64,000 nt of DNA from Telluria mixta. Lineage in GTDB: Bacteria > Pseudomonadota > Gammaproteobacteria > Burkholderiales > Burkholderiaceae_D. Numbering within the stretch: the stretch's first letter is position 1; each line of letters opens with the position of its first letter. The notes under the pieces were generated by a model. That model saw nothing but the letters and a program-made list of their open reading frames with translations, was not told the origin of the DNA and searched no databases. The stretch is from the NCBI RefSeq assembly GCF_029223865.1, contig NZ_CP119520.1:62001-126000 (forward strand), given 5' to 3'. The translations under genes and the position numbers were made by a program. This document shows, piece after piece, positions 9,852 through 18,627 of this stretch.

Positions 9852-10565
9852 TTAGGCACGGCTTAGTGTGCGCTTGCGCACGGTGATGCCCAGGATGCAG
9901 ACGCCGGCCAGCAGCATCGCCACATTGGCGGGCTCCGGCACGGGCGAAATCGCGAACACTTCCAGCGCATTCAGCTTCACGATCTCGCCGTGCAGGCTGC
10001 CGTCGATGATGCTGAGCCCTTCGTTCGCCGGATTTCCATAGCTCAGTTGCCATGACGTGGCCGCCGTCAGCTCGTCGTTGACGTACAGGTCCGGCCCGGA
10101 ACCGAAGATGGGACCGTAGCCGGCCTCGTTATACGTCTGGCGCAGACCCTGGCTCGGCAGCACGTAGTCGGTAAGGACCTGGCGGTACACGGCCGGGGTC
10201 GTCATATTGAACAGGAAGGCCGTGCGCTGCCAGTCGCGCTGGGTTTCATGCCAGCCCTCGTCCGACGCCCAGCTCTGCGGGTTGTAGCCGCCCACGAGGT
10301 AGCTCGCACCGGCGCCGTTCGTCACTTCGAACAGGGTGAAGGTCGCGCCCTTCCCGTCCGCGCCCGCGTGGAAGGCGTCCGACGTATCGCCGGGGCGCAG
10401 GGTGTACACATTGTTGAGATTGAATTCGCCGGCGCCGAGCCAGCGTTCGAGTTGGGCGTGGCTGTCCGCGTCCAGCAGAGCAGATCCACCGATGATATCG
10501 CCTGCCGCCGCCGTGCCGCCGATGCCGGCAAGCGCGCATGCCGCGATGATCGTCTTCATCTTCAT
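9852..10565 (-). CDS. PEP-CTERM-anchored TLDc-domain protein
   Basis: 237 residues: signal peptide (1-20, GGTAAA), a TLDc-like domain (about 30-205) and a PEP-CTERM tail (SPVPEPANVAMLLAG then RKR). TLDc hallmarks are the string FTLFEVTNGAGASYLVGGYN, the later FGSGPDLYVND, and the closing KLNALEVFAI. TLDc is best known from eukaryotic oxidative-stress proteins; PEP-CTERM versions are a recognised bacterial group of unknown role. The start has GGGGGA upstream. It is bracketed by strong terminators, so it is probably a single-gene transcript. Confidence 0.85.
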   Translation of the reverse strand: MKMKTIIAACALAGIGGTAAAGDIIGGSALLDADSHAQLERWLGAGEFNLNNVYTLRPGDTSDAFHAGADGKGATFTLFEVTNGAGASYLVGGYNPQSWASDEGWHETQRDWQRTAFLFNMTTPAVYRQVLTDYVLPSQGLRQTYNEAGYGPIFGSGPDLYVNDELTAATSWQLSYGNPANEGLSIIDGSLHGEIVKLNALEVFAISPVPEPANVAMLLAGVCILGITVRKRTLSRA

Positions 10566-10639
10566 GATGTTCCCCCGATGGGTTTCGACGATGCATTGTA
10601 TGCCGCATGCGCGCGGCCATTCGCACTGTAGACCTGGGG

Positions 10640-10671
10640 AAAAGAGGCGTCCGCGTTGGCAACGCGGACGC
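10640..10671 (-). terminator. Rho-independent terminator after manC
   Basis: A perfect 11-base stem (GCGTCCGCGTT at 10647-10657 with AACGCGGACGC at 10661-10671) and three-base loop are followed on the minus strand by CTCTTTTCC. It marks the end of the exopolysaccharide cluster, 13 bases past the manC stop. Confidence 0.85.
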
Positions 10672-10683
10672 GGGGATGCGGGC

Positions 10684-12102
10684 TTACGCCCTTTTGTAGA
10701 TGTCCTCGAAGCGGACGATGTCGTCCTCGCCGAGGTAGCTGCCCGACTGCACTTCGATCAGGTGCAGCGGCAGCTTGCCCGGGTTTTCCAGGCGGTGCGT
10801 CATGCCGATCGGGATGTACGTGGACTCGTTCTCGGACAGCAGGGTGACGTTGTCGCCGCACGTGACGCGTGCCGTGCCCGACACGACGATCCAGTGCTCG
10901 GCGCGGTGGTGGTGCATCTGCAGCGACAGCTTTTCGCCGGGCTTCACGCAGATGCGCTTGACCTGGAAGCGGTCGCCCGCGTCGATGCCTTCGTAATAGC
11001 CCCACGGACGGTACACCTTGGTGTGGTACAGGTGTTCCGTGCGCTCGTTGCCCTTGAGGTGGTCGACGACATTCTTGACGCGCTGGACCATGTCCTTGTG
11101 CGCAACGAGCACGGCATCGTTCGTCTCCACGACGACGAGGTCCTTCACGCCCACGACGGCCACGATGCGGCTCTCGGCGCGCACGAGGGTGTTGCTCGTG
11201 CTGTCGAGGTAGACGTCGCCGCGCACGGCATTACCGCTGGCATCCTTGTCCTGCACGTCGGCCAGCGCCGACCAGGAACCGACGTCGCTCCAGCCGATGT
11301 CGGCCGCGACGACGACGCCGTCGCGCGTGTGTTCCATCACCGCATAGTCGATCGAATCGGACGGGCTCGCGGCGAACGCGGCTTCGTCCAGGCGGCAGAA
11401 GTCCAGGTCGCGGTAGGCCGACTGCACGGCGGCGCCGGCGGCCTGGGCGATCGTCGGGGCGTGCTTCTCGATCTCGGCCAGGAAGCGGTCGGCACGGAAC
11501 ATGAACATGCCGCTGTTCCAGTAAAAGCCGCCGTCGGCCACGAAGCCTTCGGCCGTGTTGCGGTCCGGCTTTTCGACGAAGCGCTCGATCTTGTAGCAGT
11601 CGTCGCAGCCCGGCAGCGGTTCGCCGCGGCGGATGTAGCCATAGCCCGTTTCCGGGGCGCTCGGCACGATGCCGAACGTGGCCAGCGCGCCCTGCTCCAC
11701 CTGCGCCGCCGCACGTTCCACGGCGACGCGGAACGCTTCGTTCTTTTCGATCACGTGGTCGGCGGGCAGCACGAGCATCACGGCGTCCGGATCCTGCGCC
11801 TTCAGGAAGGCGGCCGCTGCCGCCACGGCCGGGGCCGTGTTGCGGCCCGCCGGTTCGAGCAGGATGCCGTGCGGCGTGATGCCGACGCCGCGCAGCTGCT
11901 CGGCCACGAGGAAACGGTGCTCATTGCCGCAGACCACCAGCGGCGCCATCAACCCCGGCCAGCCGCGGACCCGCAGCGCGGTTTCCTGCAGCATCGTCTT
12001 GTCCGTCACCAGCGGCAGCAGCTGCTTGGGCATCACTGCCCGCGACAGCGGCCACAGACGGGTACCGGCACCGCCGGAGAGGATGACTGGGTAAATTTTC
12101 AT
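10684..12102 (-). CDS. manC: Mannose-1-phosphate guanylyltransferase / mannose-6-phosphate isomerase
   Basis: 472-residue bifunctional enzyme supplying GDP-mannose. The N-terminal nucleotidyltransferase domain starts KIYPVILSGGAGTRLWPLSR and contains FVEKPD. The C-terminal cupin domain has the isomerase metal site KPGEKLSLQMHHHRAEHW. The length is normal for AlgA/ManC. The ATG overlaps the stop of the upstream nucleotidyltransferase gene (ATGA), so the true start is here and not at the longer frame to 12186. Last gene of the cluster; it feeds gmd and fcl 24 kb upstream. Confidence 0.95.
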   Translation of the reverse strand: MKIYPVILSGGAGTRLWPLSRAVMPKQLLPLVTDKTMLQETALRVRGWPGLMAPLVVCGNEHRFLVAEQLRGVGITPHGILLEPAGRNTAPAVAAAAAFLKAQDPDAVMLVLPADHVIEKNEAFRVAVERAAAQVEQGALATFGIVPSAPETGYGYIRRGEPLPGCDDCYKIERFVEKPDRNTAEGFVADGGFYWNSGMFMFRADRFLAEIEKHAPTIAQAAGAAVQSAYRDLDFCRLDEAAFAASPSDSIDYAVMEHTRDGVVVAADIGWSDVGSWSALADVQDKDASGNAVRGDVYLDSTSNTLVRAESRIVAVVGVKDLVVVETNDAVLVAHKDMVQRVKNVVDHLKGNERTEHLYHTKVYRPWGYYEGIDAGDRFQVKRICVKPGEKLSLQMHHHRAEHWIVVSGTARVTCGDNVTLLSENESTYIPIGMTHRLENPGKLPLHLIEVQSGSYLGEDDIVRFEDIYKRA

Positions 12103-13265
12103 GCGTTGGCTTTCTCTAATGTCGAATCTGTTTCTTCCGCCTGTTCTTTGCGCCGGCTGCGGCGGCGGTCGCGCGCGTTCAGCCATTCGGACGAGCTGTA
12201 CTCGGAGGAATGCTTCATCTCGCCGGCACGGTCGATACTGTAGTCTTTGAAAACGATCATTTCATGTAATGTCACGTCGTTCAGCACGCGAGTGTACTCG
12301 AAAAGCACACTACGGACGACTTCGGCACCCTCGCAGATATGGCTGCCGTGGCCGATCCACGTGGGGCCGATGATCGTGGCGCCGGCCTCGATCTTGACGC
12401 CCGAACCAATGTAGACGGGGCCCTTGATCGTCGTGCCCCGCCAGTCGATGCTCGTGTTCAGGCCGGTCCACAGGCCGGGCTCGATCTGGATGCCCGGCAC
12501 ATCCATATGGTTGACCTCACCAGTCAGCACGTTCTGCAGCACTTCCCAGTAATCGCTCACGCTGCCGATGTCCAGCCAGTTGAACGGACGGCCCTGGGCA
12601 TAGAACGGCATGCCCTTTTCGGCCAGCAGCGGGAACAGCTGGGAACCGATGTCGAATTCCACGCCCGACGGGATCAGGTCGATCACTTCCGGTTCGAAGA
12701 TGTAGATGCCGGTGCTGATGAAGTTCGACAGCGCGTCTTCCTGCTTCGGCTTTTCCTGGAACTGGGTGATGCGGCCATTCTTGTCGGTCACGACGACGCC
12801 ATAGCTCGAGACCTTGTCCCACGGGACTTCCTTCGTGATGACGGACGCCATGGCGCCCTTGCGGCGATGCTCCGCCAGGGCAGCCTTGAGGTCCAGGTCG
12901 ATCAGCGCGTCGCCGCACAGGACGATGGTCGTGTCGTCGAAGAACCCGCCGAATTCCTGGATCTTCTTCATGCCGCCGGCCGAACCGATCGGCACGGCAA
13001 CGACTTCGCCATCTTCCTTCGTGTAACCCTCGAAGGAATAGCCGATCTGGACGCCGTACTGCTCGCCCTCGCCGAAGTATTCCTCGATCTTTTCGTGCAG
13101 GTGGCTGACGTTCACCATGATCTCCGTCACGCCGTGCTTGCGCAGGTGCTCGATCAGGTAGGCCATCACGGGCTTGCCCAGCACGGGGATCATCGGTTTC
13201 GGCAGGTCATAGGTCAACGGACGTACACGCGTACCTTTGCCTGCTGCAAGAATCATCGCTTTCAT
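12099..13265 (-). CDS. Sugar-phosphate nucleotidyltransferase with left-handed beta-helix tail
   Basis: 388 residues. The N-terminal Rossmann-like transferase domain (1-235) has the activating motif GKGTRVRPLT and PKPMIPVLGKPV. The C-terminal part (about 250-350) has the hexapeptide-like turns of an acyltransferase-type beta-helix (VYIGSGVKIEAGATIIGPTW). This is COG1208 architecture, as in GDP-mannose and glucose-1-phosphate nucleotidyltransferases; the substrate cannot be read from sequence. The tail beyond 360 is charged and low-complexity. GAGGA precedes the ATG. It lies between galE and manC. Confidence 0.88.
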   Translation of the reverse strand: MKAMILAAGKGTRVRPLTYDLPKPMIPVLGKPVMAYLIEHLRKHGVTEIMVNVSHLHEKIEEYFGEGEQYGVQIGYSFEGYTKEDGEVVAVPIGSAGGMKKIQEFGGFFDDTTIVLCGDALIDLDLKAALAEHRRKGAMASVITKEVPWDKVSSYGVVVTDKNGRITQFQEKPKQEDALSNFISTGIYIFEPEVIDLIPSGVEFDIGSQLFPLLAEKGMPFYAQGRPFNWLDIGSVSDYWEVLQNVLTGEVNHMDVPGIQIEPGLWTGLNTSIDWRGTTIKGPVYIGSGVKIEAGATIIGPTWIGHGSHICEGAEVVRSVLFEYTRVLNDVTLHEMIVFKDYSIDRAGEMKHSSEYSSSEWLNARDRRRSRRKEQAEETDSTLEKANA

Positions 13266-13283
13266 GGTTCGGTCCTCATACGT

Positions 13284-14282
13284 TTATTTTGGGGTAGTCT
13301 GGTAGCGCCAGGAATCGGCACACATTTGCGCGATGTCACGCTGTGCGGTCCAACCGAGCTCCTCGCGGGCTTTCGTCGGGTCGGCGTAGCACTTGGCAAT
13401 GTCGCCGGGGCGGCGGTCGACGATCTGGTAGGGAATCGGCTTGCCGCAGGCCTTCTCGAAGGCATGCACCATTTCCAGAACGCTGTTGCCATTGCCGGTG
13501 CCGAGGTTGTACGTGTACAGGCCGTCGCCCTTGGCCAGCTTGTCCAGGGTCTTGACGTGGCCGATGGCCAGGTCGACGACGTGGATGTAGTCGCGCATGC
13601 CGGTGCCATCCGGCGTCGGATAGTCGCCGCCGTACACGGACAGCTTTTCGCGCTGGCCGTTGGCGACCTGGGCGATGTATGGCACCAGGTTGTTGGGGAT
13701 GCCGTTCGGCTCCTCGCCGATCAGGCCGCTTTCATGGGCACCCACCGGGTTGAAATAGCGCAGCAGTGCGATGCGCCAGTCCGGCTCGGCCTTGAACAGG
13801 TCGCGCAGGATGTCTTCGATCATCAGCTTGCTGCGACCATACGGGTTGGTGGCCGACAGCGGGAAATCCTCCTTGATCGGCACCGAGGCCGGATCGCCAT
13901 ACACCGTGGCCGACGACGAGAACACGAGCGTCTTGCAGCCGAACTTGGCCATCGTCTCGAACAGCGCGACGCTGCCGTAGACGTTGTTGTCGTAGTAGCG
14001 CAGCGGCTGCGCCACCGATTCGCCGACCGCCTTCAGGCCCGCGAAGTGGATCACGGCATCGATCTTGTGGGCGCCGAAGACGGCTTCCATGGCCGCGCGG
14101 TCGCGGATGTCGCCTTCCACGAATTCGAAGGGTTTGCCGGTGATCTTTTGCACGCGATCCTGCACCGAACGCACCGCGTTGTAGAGGTTGTCGTACACGA
14201 CCACGTCGTGGCCGGCGTTCTGCAGTTCCACGACGGTGTGCGAACCGATGTAACCCATGCCGCCAGTAACAAGAATCTTCAT
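13284..14282 (-). CDS. galE: UDP-glucose 4-epimerase
   Basis: 332-residue short-chain epimerase that interconverts UDP-glucose and UDP-galactose. Visible are the NAD-binding GGMGYIGSHTVVEL, the catalytic SSSATVYG and the YxxxK of NPYGRSKLMIE. Length and C-terminal motif (GWTAQRDI) are typical of GalE. It starts the galE-nucleotidyltransferase-manC group, 18 bases ahead of the next gene, and supplies UDP-galactose for the polymer. Confidence 0.95.
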   Translation of the reverse strand: MKILVTGGMGYIGSHTVVELQNAGHDVVVYDNLYNAVRSVQDRVQKITGKPFEFVEGDIRDRAAMEAVFGAHKIDAVIHFAGLKAVGESVAQPLRYYDNNVYGSVALFETMAKFGCKTLVFSSSATVYGDPASVPIKEDFPLSATNPYGRSKLMIEDILRDLFKAEPDWRIALLRYFNPVGAHESGLIGEEPNGIPNNLVPYIAQVANGQREKLSVYGGDYPTPDGTGMRDYIHVVDLAIGHVKTLDKLAKGDGLYTYNLGTGNGNSVLEMVHAFEKACGKPIPYQIVDRRPGDIAKCYADPTKAREELGWTAQRDIAQMCADSWRYQTTPK

Positions 14283-14330
14283 GAATGCTCTTCTTTCTCA
14301 AAAGTGTTGCCGCCGCCGTGCCCTTTCCTC

Positions 14331-14378
14331 GAGCCGGCGCGCATCGTTATGTTGTGGCGCCGGCTCGGTGCCGGCGCC
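14331..14378 (-). repeat. Overlapping alternative hairpins between wecG and galE
   Basis: GAGCCGGCGC (14331-14340) pairs perfectly with GCGCCGGCTC (14357-14366). The latter segment also takes part in a nine-base stem GGCGCCGGC/GCCGGCGCC (14356-14364 with 14370-14378). The two structures exclude each other. No U-run follows, so a plain terminator is unlikely. Confidence 0.5.
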
Positions 14379-14419
14379 ATCCCTGTCTGGTGTTTTGGTG
14401 TACTGCAACCTCGTGGGCG

Positions 14420-15169
14420 CTATCGTGCGCCCTTCAACTTCAACTCTTTGAGGAACAGCCAGATGAAGGCCATGTCCTCGATAAAATATCTGCGAAACAT
14501 ACGGCGCGGCTCCTGCAGGAAACGGTAGAACCATTCCAGCCCGGATTTCTGCATCCAGAGCGGCGCGCGCTTGACGTGGCCGATCGCCACGTCGAAGGTT
14601 CCACCGACGCCCATGGCGAACGGGACCTTCATCTCGGCCTGCCAGCGGCCGAGGAACTGCTCTTTTTTCGGCGAACTGATCGCCACGAACAACAGGTCGG
14701 GCCGCGCGGCGCGGATCTGCTCGACCACCTCCGCTTCCTCCGCTTCTCCCTTCCAGTAACCGTTGCGATAGCCGGCCAGTACCAGGTTCGGATATTTATG
14801 CCGGTACGTGGACGCCACCTTGCTCACCACGTCTTCCTGCGCGCCGAGCAGGAACACGCGCCAGCCCTTCTCGCCCGCGCGCCGCATCAGCGCCTCGAAC
14901 AGGTCGCAGCCCGCGACCCGCTCCTTCAGCGGCCGGCCCAGCAGGCGCGACGCCCACACGACCGGCATGCCATCGACATTCACGAGCGCGCAATCGTTGA
15001 TGATCCGGCGCAGTTCCGGATCGCGGCTGGCCTTGACCAGCTTGTCGACGTTGACCACCACGTGTTGATGGGGCCGTCCTGTATGGATGAACCCCTCGAC
15101 CGTCTGCAATGTCTCTTCCATCGTCAGGTTGTCGATGGAGCACCCCATCAGCGTGATGCGCTCGTTCAT
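14420..15169 (-). CDS. WecG/TagA/CpsF-family glycosyltransferase (GT26)
   Basis: 249-residue membrane-associated glycosyltransferase. Family landmarks are VVVNVDKLVKASRDPEL, NVDGMPVVWASRLLG, the substrate motif RVAGCDLFEAL, and the C-terminal GLEWFYRFLQEPRRMFRRY. Characterised members transfer ManNAcA or ManNAc (WecG, TagA), but EPS members use varied UDP-sugars, so I give no precise donor. It directly follows the truncated wecB copy, so ManNAc supply from that gene is lost. Confidence 0.9.
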   Translation of the reverse strand: MNERITLMGCSIDNLTMEETLQTVEGFIHTGRPHQHVVVNVDKLVKASRDPELRRIINDCALVNVDGMPVVWASRLLGRPLKERVAGCDLFEALMRRAGEKGWRVFLLGAQEDVVSKVASTYRHKYPNLVLAGYRNGYWKGEAEEAEVVEQIRAARPDLLFVAISSPKKEQFLGRWQAEMKVPFAMGVGGTFDVAIGHVKRAPLWMQKSGLEWFYRFLQEPRRMFRRYFIEDMAFIWLFLKELKLKGAR

Positions 15170-15187
15170 GTTCCTTACCTCATATTG

Positions 15188-15460
15188 TTACCCGCGGATT
15201 TCCTTCGTCAGGATCTCTTCGAAGCCGATCATGATCTTGGCCGTCTGCTGGGCGTGGCTGCCGCCGCCGGCGGCCATGAACACGTCCGGCTGCGGGATGC
15301 CCAGTTCTTCGAAGAACACGTCGTTCATCTCGCGGTCGTAGTGCTGCCCCGTGTGGATGATCTTGAACGCCGGCGCATCCGCGCGTGCCTGCAGCGCGCG
15401 CACGATTGGCGCGATCTTCATGAAGTTGGGGCGGGCACCTGCGACCAGATAGATGAGCAT
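15188..15460 (-). pseudogene. wecB: Truncated UDP-GlcNAc 2-epimerase (WecB) remnant
   Basis: Only the first 90 residues of a protein that is normally about 370 remain. MLIYLVAGARPNFMKIAP and IIHTGQHYD are the N-terminal WecB signature, and the frame runs on through GFEEILTKE and then stops. The missing C-terminal 280 residues carry the remaining catalytic and substrate residues, and only 18 bases separate the stop from wecG, so they are deleted and not frameshifted. AAGGGA precedes the ATG at 15460. Probably non-functional. Confidence 0.85.
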
Positions 15461-15494
15461 TTGAAACAATCCCTTTAGTTATGGAAAAACGCTG

Positions 15495-17456
15495 TTAGAA
15501 AAACGTTATTGTAAACTTGCACTCGACCGGAACGGCGGACGATACGGTGCTGATCTTCAGAACGTCGCACGGCTGCCTGCTTTCATAGCAGCGCGAGTAC
15601 CAGCCGAGCGGCGGATTTTCGTTGCCGCGCACCAGTTCCAGCTTCAGGTCCGCGCCGTGCGCATGCATCTGCATGGCGAAGCGCCTGCCCCGCACGTGCA
15701 GGCCGGCACTGTTCAGGCGCACGTCCAGGCCGGGCGCGAAATGCCAGAACAGCTCGACCTGGTGATGTTTCTTGGCGGCGATTTCGTCGCGCACGGTGAG
15801 GGTCGCGCTCGCGGCGTCGAACCGGACGCTGCGCATGTGCCGGACGGGGTCCGCCAGCCGCTCGTAGCCATCGTGCGCGCCGCGGAAATCGAATTCGTGC
15901 GGCGATTGCGGCATGCGGTCGATGGACGCCCGCGCCTTTTTCAGCCACATGAAGCGCCCGCCGGACACCGACTGGTCGAGACCGTCGATACGCACCGTGT
16001 TGTGCGCCGACGTGCCGCGGAAATAATCGCGCCACTTGTGTTCCTGCCAGTACGAATACGTGCCGGGATCGACGAGACACTCTTCCCCGCCCACGGACAA
16101 CGTCAGCGCCAGCGCGTCCGCGTGGCCATGCGCGGCGATGCCGAGATAGCCCAGCGGGCCGCAATCGACCATGCCCTTGATCTCGTTGGGCTCGCCGAAA
16201 TGCGAGCCGAACAGCAGGTAGCCGCCGTCCGGGAACGCCCACCCCGTCTCCGATTCGTGCGGATCCGCTTCCGGCCGCTTGCCGGGCAAGGTGTGCAGCA
16301 GCCAGCGCACGCCCGGATGCGTGGGCGGCATGCGGCGCAGCACGGCGTCGCCCAGCGCGAGCAATTGTTCGGCACGGTCGCTGCCGGGAGAATCCAGCCG
16401 GAACACGATGCCGTCGTCGGCGTCACCGACCATCGGCACGTTGCCGCCCACGTCGCGCACGGAGCGCAGGAAACGGAGCGCGCGCAGCAAGGCGGTCCAG
16501 TAGGCGCGCGAGAACGGGTGATCGCAGGCCTGGCCGACGAGGCCCGCCACGAACAGGAATTCGCTTGAGAAGATGTGGTACGCGAACGCCTGCTCGCGGT
16601 TCACGCCGTCGCGCGAGAACTGCGCCTGCGCCTCGTGCTCCAGTTCGCGCCGGGCCTGCTCCAGCCACGCACCCGACGCCTTCCAGCACGGCCAGATCGA
16701 CGCGCCCACGTACAGGCCGGCCAGTTCGCCGATCAGGTGATTGTTCGCGGAGGAGTGTCGCGACAGGTGGCGTGCGATCGCGCTGCAGTGGGCGTGGATG
16801 GAATCCAGCCAGTCGGCGCGCAGGCGCTGGCCCTCCTCGCCCGCGAACAGGCCGCTGCCTTCGCCGCCGATCATCTGCCACACGAGGCCCCAGTTGATGA
16901 GGCGGATGCCCAGTTCCAGCGAGCTCGTCCAGTTGGGGCCGACGAGCGGCGGGCACTGGTCGAGCCAGCTGCGCAGCTGCGTCTGCAGCGCGTGCAGCCA
17001 GGCGACGTCGTTCGTCACGGTCCACGCTTGCGCGAGGCGCACGAGGTGCAGGTGGCGGTTCAGTTCCCACACGTGCTTGATGTCGCCGACCTGTTCGCGG
17101 TTCGTGATCGTGATGTCGCCCGCGTAGATGTTCGGCCCGACGACGCCGCTGTCCGGATCGCGGTTCCACACGGGCGGCAGGCCCACGTCGAAGCGGCGGT
17201 TGGCGAACAGGACGACGTGGCCGGCGCAGATGCTGTCGGCGTCGGCCAGCAGCGCGTCGCGCTCGGCCTGCGACAAGGTGGGGCTACCCTGGACGTTGAA
17301 CATGCGGGCACGGGGCAGCGGCGGCGCGGCGGTCACCCGCATGCGTTTCGCCACGCGCGTGACCGCCGCCTGCTGGATCCGGTAGCCGACCTCGGCCACG
17401 GACATACAGCGCAATCGGTTGACCAGCCAGACCATCCCTGTCGCTTCGCTCATCAT
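15495..17456 (-). CDS. Heparinase II/III-family protein, cytoplasmic or membrane-linked
   Basis: 653 residues. An alpha-toroid N-terminal half (about 90-380, with NWTSSLELGIRLINW and SANNHLIGELAGLYV) is followed by a heparinase II/III beta-sandwich domain (about 400-620) containing HGHADALALTLSVGG and GTSAHNTVRIDG. This is polysaccharide-lyase-like architecture. No signal peptide is evident, unlike the second lyase-like protein at 22110. The start overlaps the stop of the glycosyltransferase upstream (ATGA). Members in EPS loci are thought to clip or edit the polymer, but the substrate is unknown. Confidence 0.85.
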   Translation of the reverse strand: MMSEATGMVWLVNRLRCMSVAEVGYRIQQAAVTRVAKRMRVTAAPPLPRARMFNVQGSPTLSQAERDALLADADSICAGHVVLFANRRFDVGLPPVWNRDPDSGVVGPNIYAGDITITNREQVGDIKHVWELNRHLHLVRLAQAWTVTNDVAWLHALQTQLRSWLDQCPPLVGPNWTSSLELGIRLINWGLVWQMIGGEGSGLFAGEEGQRLRADWLDSIHAHCSAIARHLSRHSSANNHLIGELAGLYVGASIWPCWKASGAWLEQARRELEHEAQAQFSRDGVNREQAFAYHIFSSEFLFVAGLVGQACDHPFSRAYWTALLRALRFLRSVRDVGGNVPMVGDADDGIVFRLDSPGSDRAEQLLALGDAVLRRMPPTHPGVRWLLHTLPGKRPEADPHESETGWAFPDGGYLLFGSHFGEPNEIKGMVDCGPLGYLGIAAHGHADALALTLSVGGEECLVDPGTYSYWQEHKWRDYFRGTSAHNTVRIDGLDQSVSGGRFMWLKKARASIDRMPQSPHEFDFRGAHDGYERLADPVRHMRSVRFDAASATLTVRDEIAAKKHHQVELFWHFAPGLDVRLNSAGLHVRGRRFAMQMHAHGADLKLELVRGNENPPLGWYSRCYESRQPCDVLKISTVSSAVPVECKFTITFF

Positions 17457-18541
17457 CGTGTCCCCGCCAGTTCACGGTAGATCGCGGACAGCTGCCCGCA
17501 CACTACCTCGGTTGAGTATTGTTGTTCGATGGTTGCGCGCGCACGTTCCGCCAGCCGGTCGCGCAGGGCGGTATCGCCCAGGAGTCGTGCAAGCGCCCTG
17601 GCGAGCGCCCGTTCGTCGCGCGGCGGCACCAGCAGGCCGTTGTCGCCGTCGCGCAGGGTTTCCGGAATACCTCCAACATGTGTCGCGACGACGGCCTTGC
17701 GCGCCGCCATCGCCTCCAGCATCGACATCGGCAAGCCTTCCGCGTGGGAAGGCAGGCAGAACACGCTAGCCTTCGCCAGCTCGGCGTCGCGCGCCTCGGG
17801 GCCGACCCATCCCGGCAGTTCGATGCGGTCGGCGATGCCCAGCTCGGCCGCGCGCCGGCGCAGGCCTTGCGCGTCGCCTTCGCCGCCGAACACGAGGCGC
17901 AGCGGCGTGGGGCCGGACGCCTCGCGCACGAGGCGCGCGCCCGCTTCCAGCAATTCGTATACGCCCTTGGCCGCTTCCAGCCGGCCCAGGAACAGGATGC
18001 GGCCGGGCACGGCGGCATCCATGGACGACAGCATTGGCAGCGGCACGGAATTCGGCACGACGGCCACGCGGGCGCGCGGCGCGAACGCGTGCACGAACTG
18101 GGCCCAGCCTTCGGACAAGGTGATCACGAGGGAACTCGCTTCCAGCGTATGGCGGATCCAGCGCCGCAGCAGGGAGCCGGCTTCCTCGGTGGCGAAGGTG
18201 CGGAAGCCGCCGCCGTGCAAATGAAAGATGGTCTTGCAGCCGGCCAGCCGCGCGATCAGCAGCACGACCGACTTGCGCAGGAAGCTCGCGTGCGATGCCG
18301 CGTGCACATGGACGACGGCCGGATGCCCGCCGACGCAGGCGACGAGCGTCTGCCAGAACCCGGAAAGAAGCAAGCGCGCCTTCACGAGCGGCGAGCCGTC
18401 GCGATGGGTGGCCACGTAGCGTACGGACTCGCGCTCGAACAGACCATGACGGCGCAACACGGACACGACCGCCGCCACCCCGCCCCTGCCTTCGAGCGCG
18501 GTGCCGACCATCAGGACCCGTGGCGGGGCCTTCGTCCGCAT
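17453..18541 (-). CDS. Glycosyltransferase family 4
   Basis: About 362 residues from the ATG at 18541 (a TTG six codons upstream is possible). GT-B fold: N-terminal VLMVGTALEGRGGVAAVVS, a glycine-rich acceptor loop, and the C-terminal donor domain with ILFLGRLEAAKGVYELLEA, LPSHAEGLPMSMLEAMA (the EX7E-type motif) and VPPRDERALARAL. It adds one sugar to the lipid-linked repeat unit on the cytoplasmic face. It is followed by the heparinase-like gene with a four-base overlap. Confidence 0.88.
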   Translation of the reverse strand: MRTKAPPRVLMVGTALEGRGGVAAVVSVLRRHGLFERESVRYVATHRDGSPLVKARLLLSGFWQTLVACVGGHPAVVHVHAASHASFLRKSVVLLIARLAGCKTIFHLHGGGFRTFATEEAGSLLRRWIRHTLEASSLVITLSEGWAQFVHAFAPRARVAVVPNSVPLPMLSSMDAAVPGRILFLGRLEAAKGVYELLEAGARLVREASGPTPLRLVFGGEGDAQGLRRRAAELGIADRIELPGWVGPEARDAELAKASVFCLPSHAEGLPMSMLEAMAARKAVVATHVGGIPETLRDGDNGLLVPPRDERALARALARLLGDTALRDRLAERARATIEQQYSTEVVCGQLSAIYRELAGTR

Positions 18542-18627
18542 CTGTGCTGGTCGTTCCAACGCTCAGGCCCTTATAAATTGGACAATATTTCGATAATACA
18601 TCATGATTTTCCCGCTGTGCGCACGCT

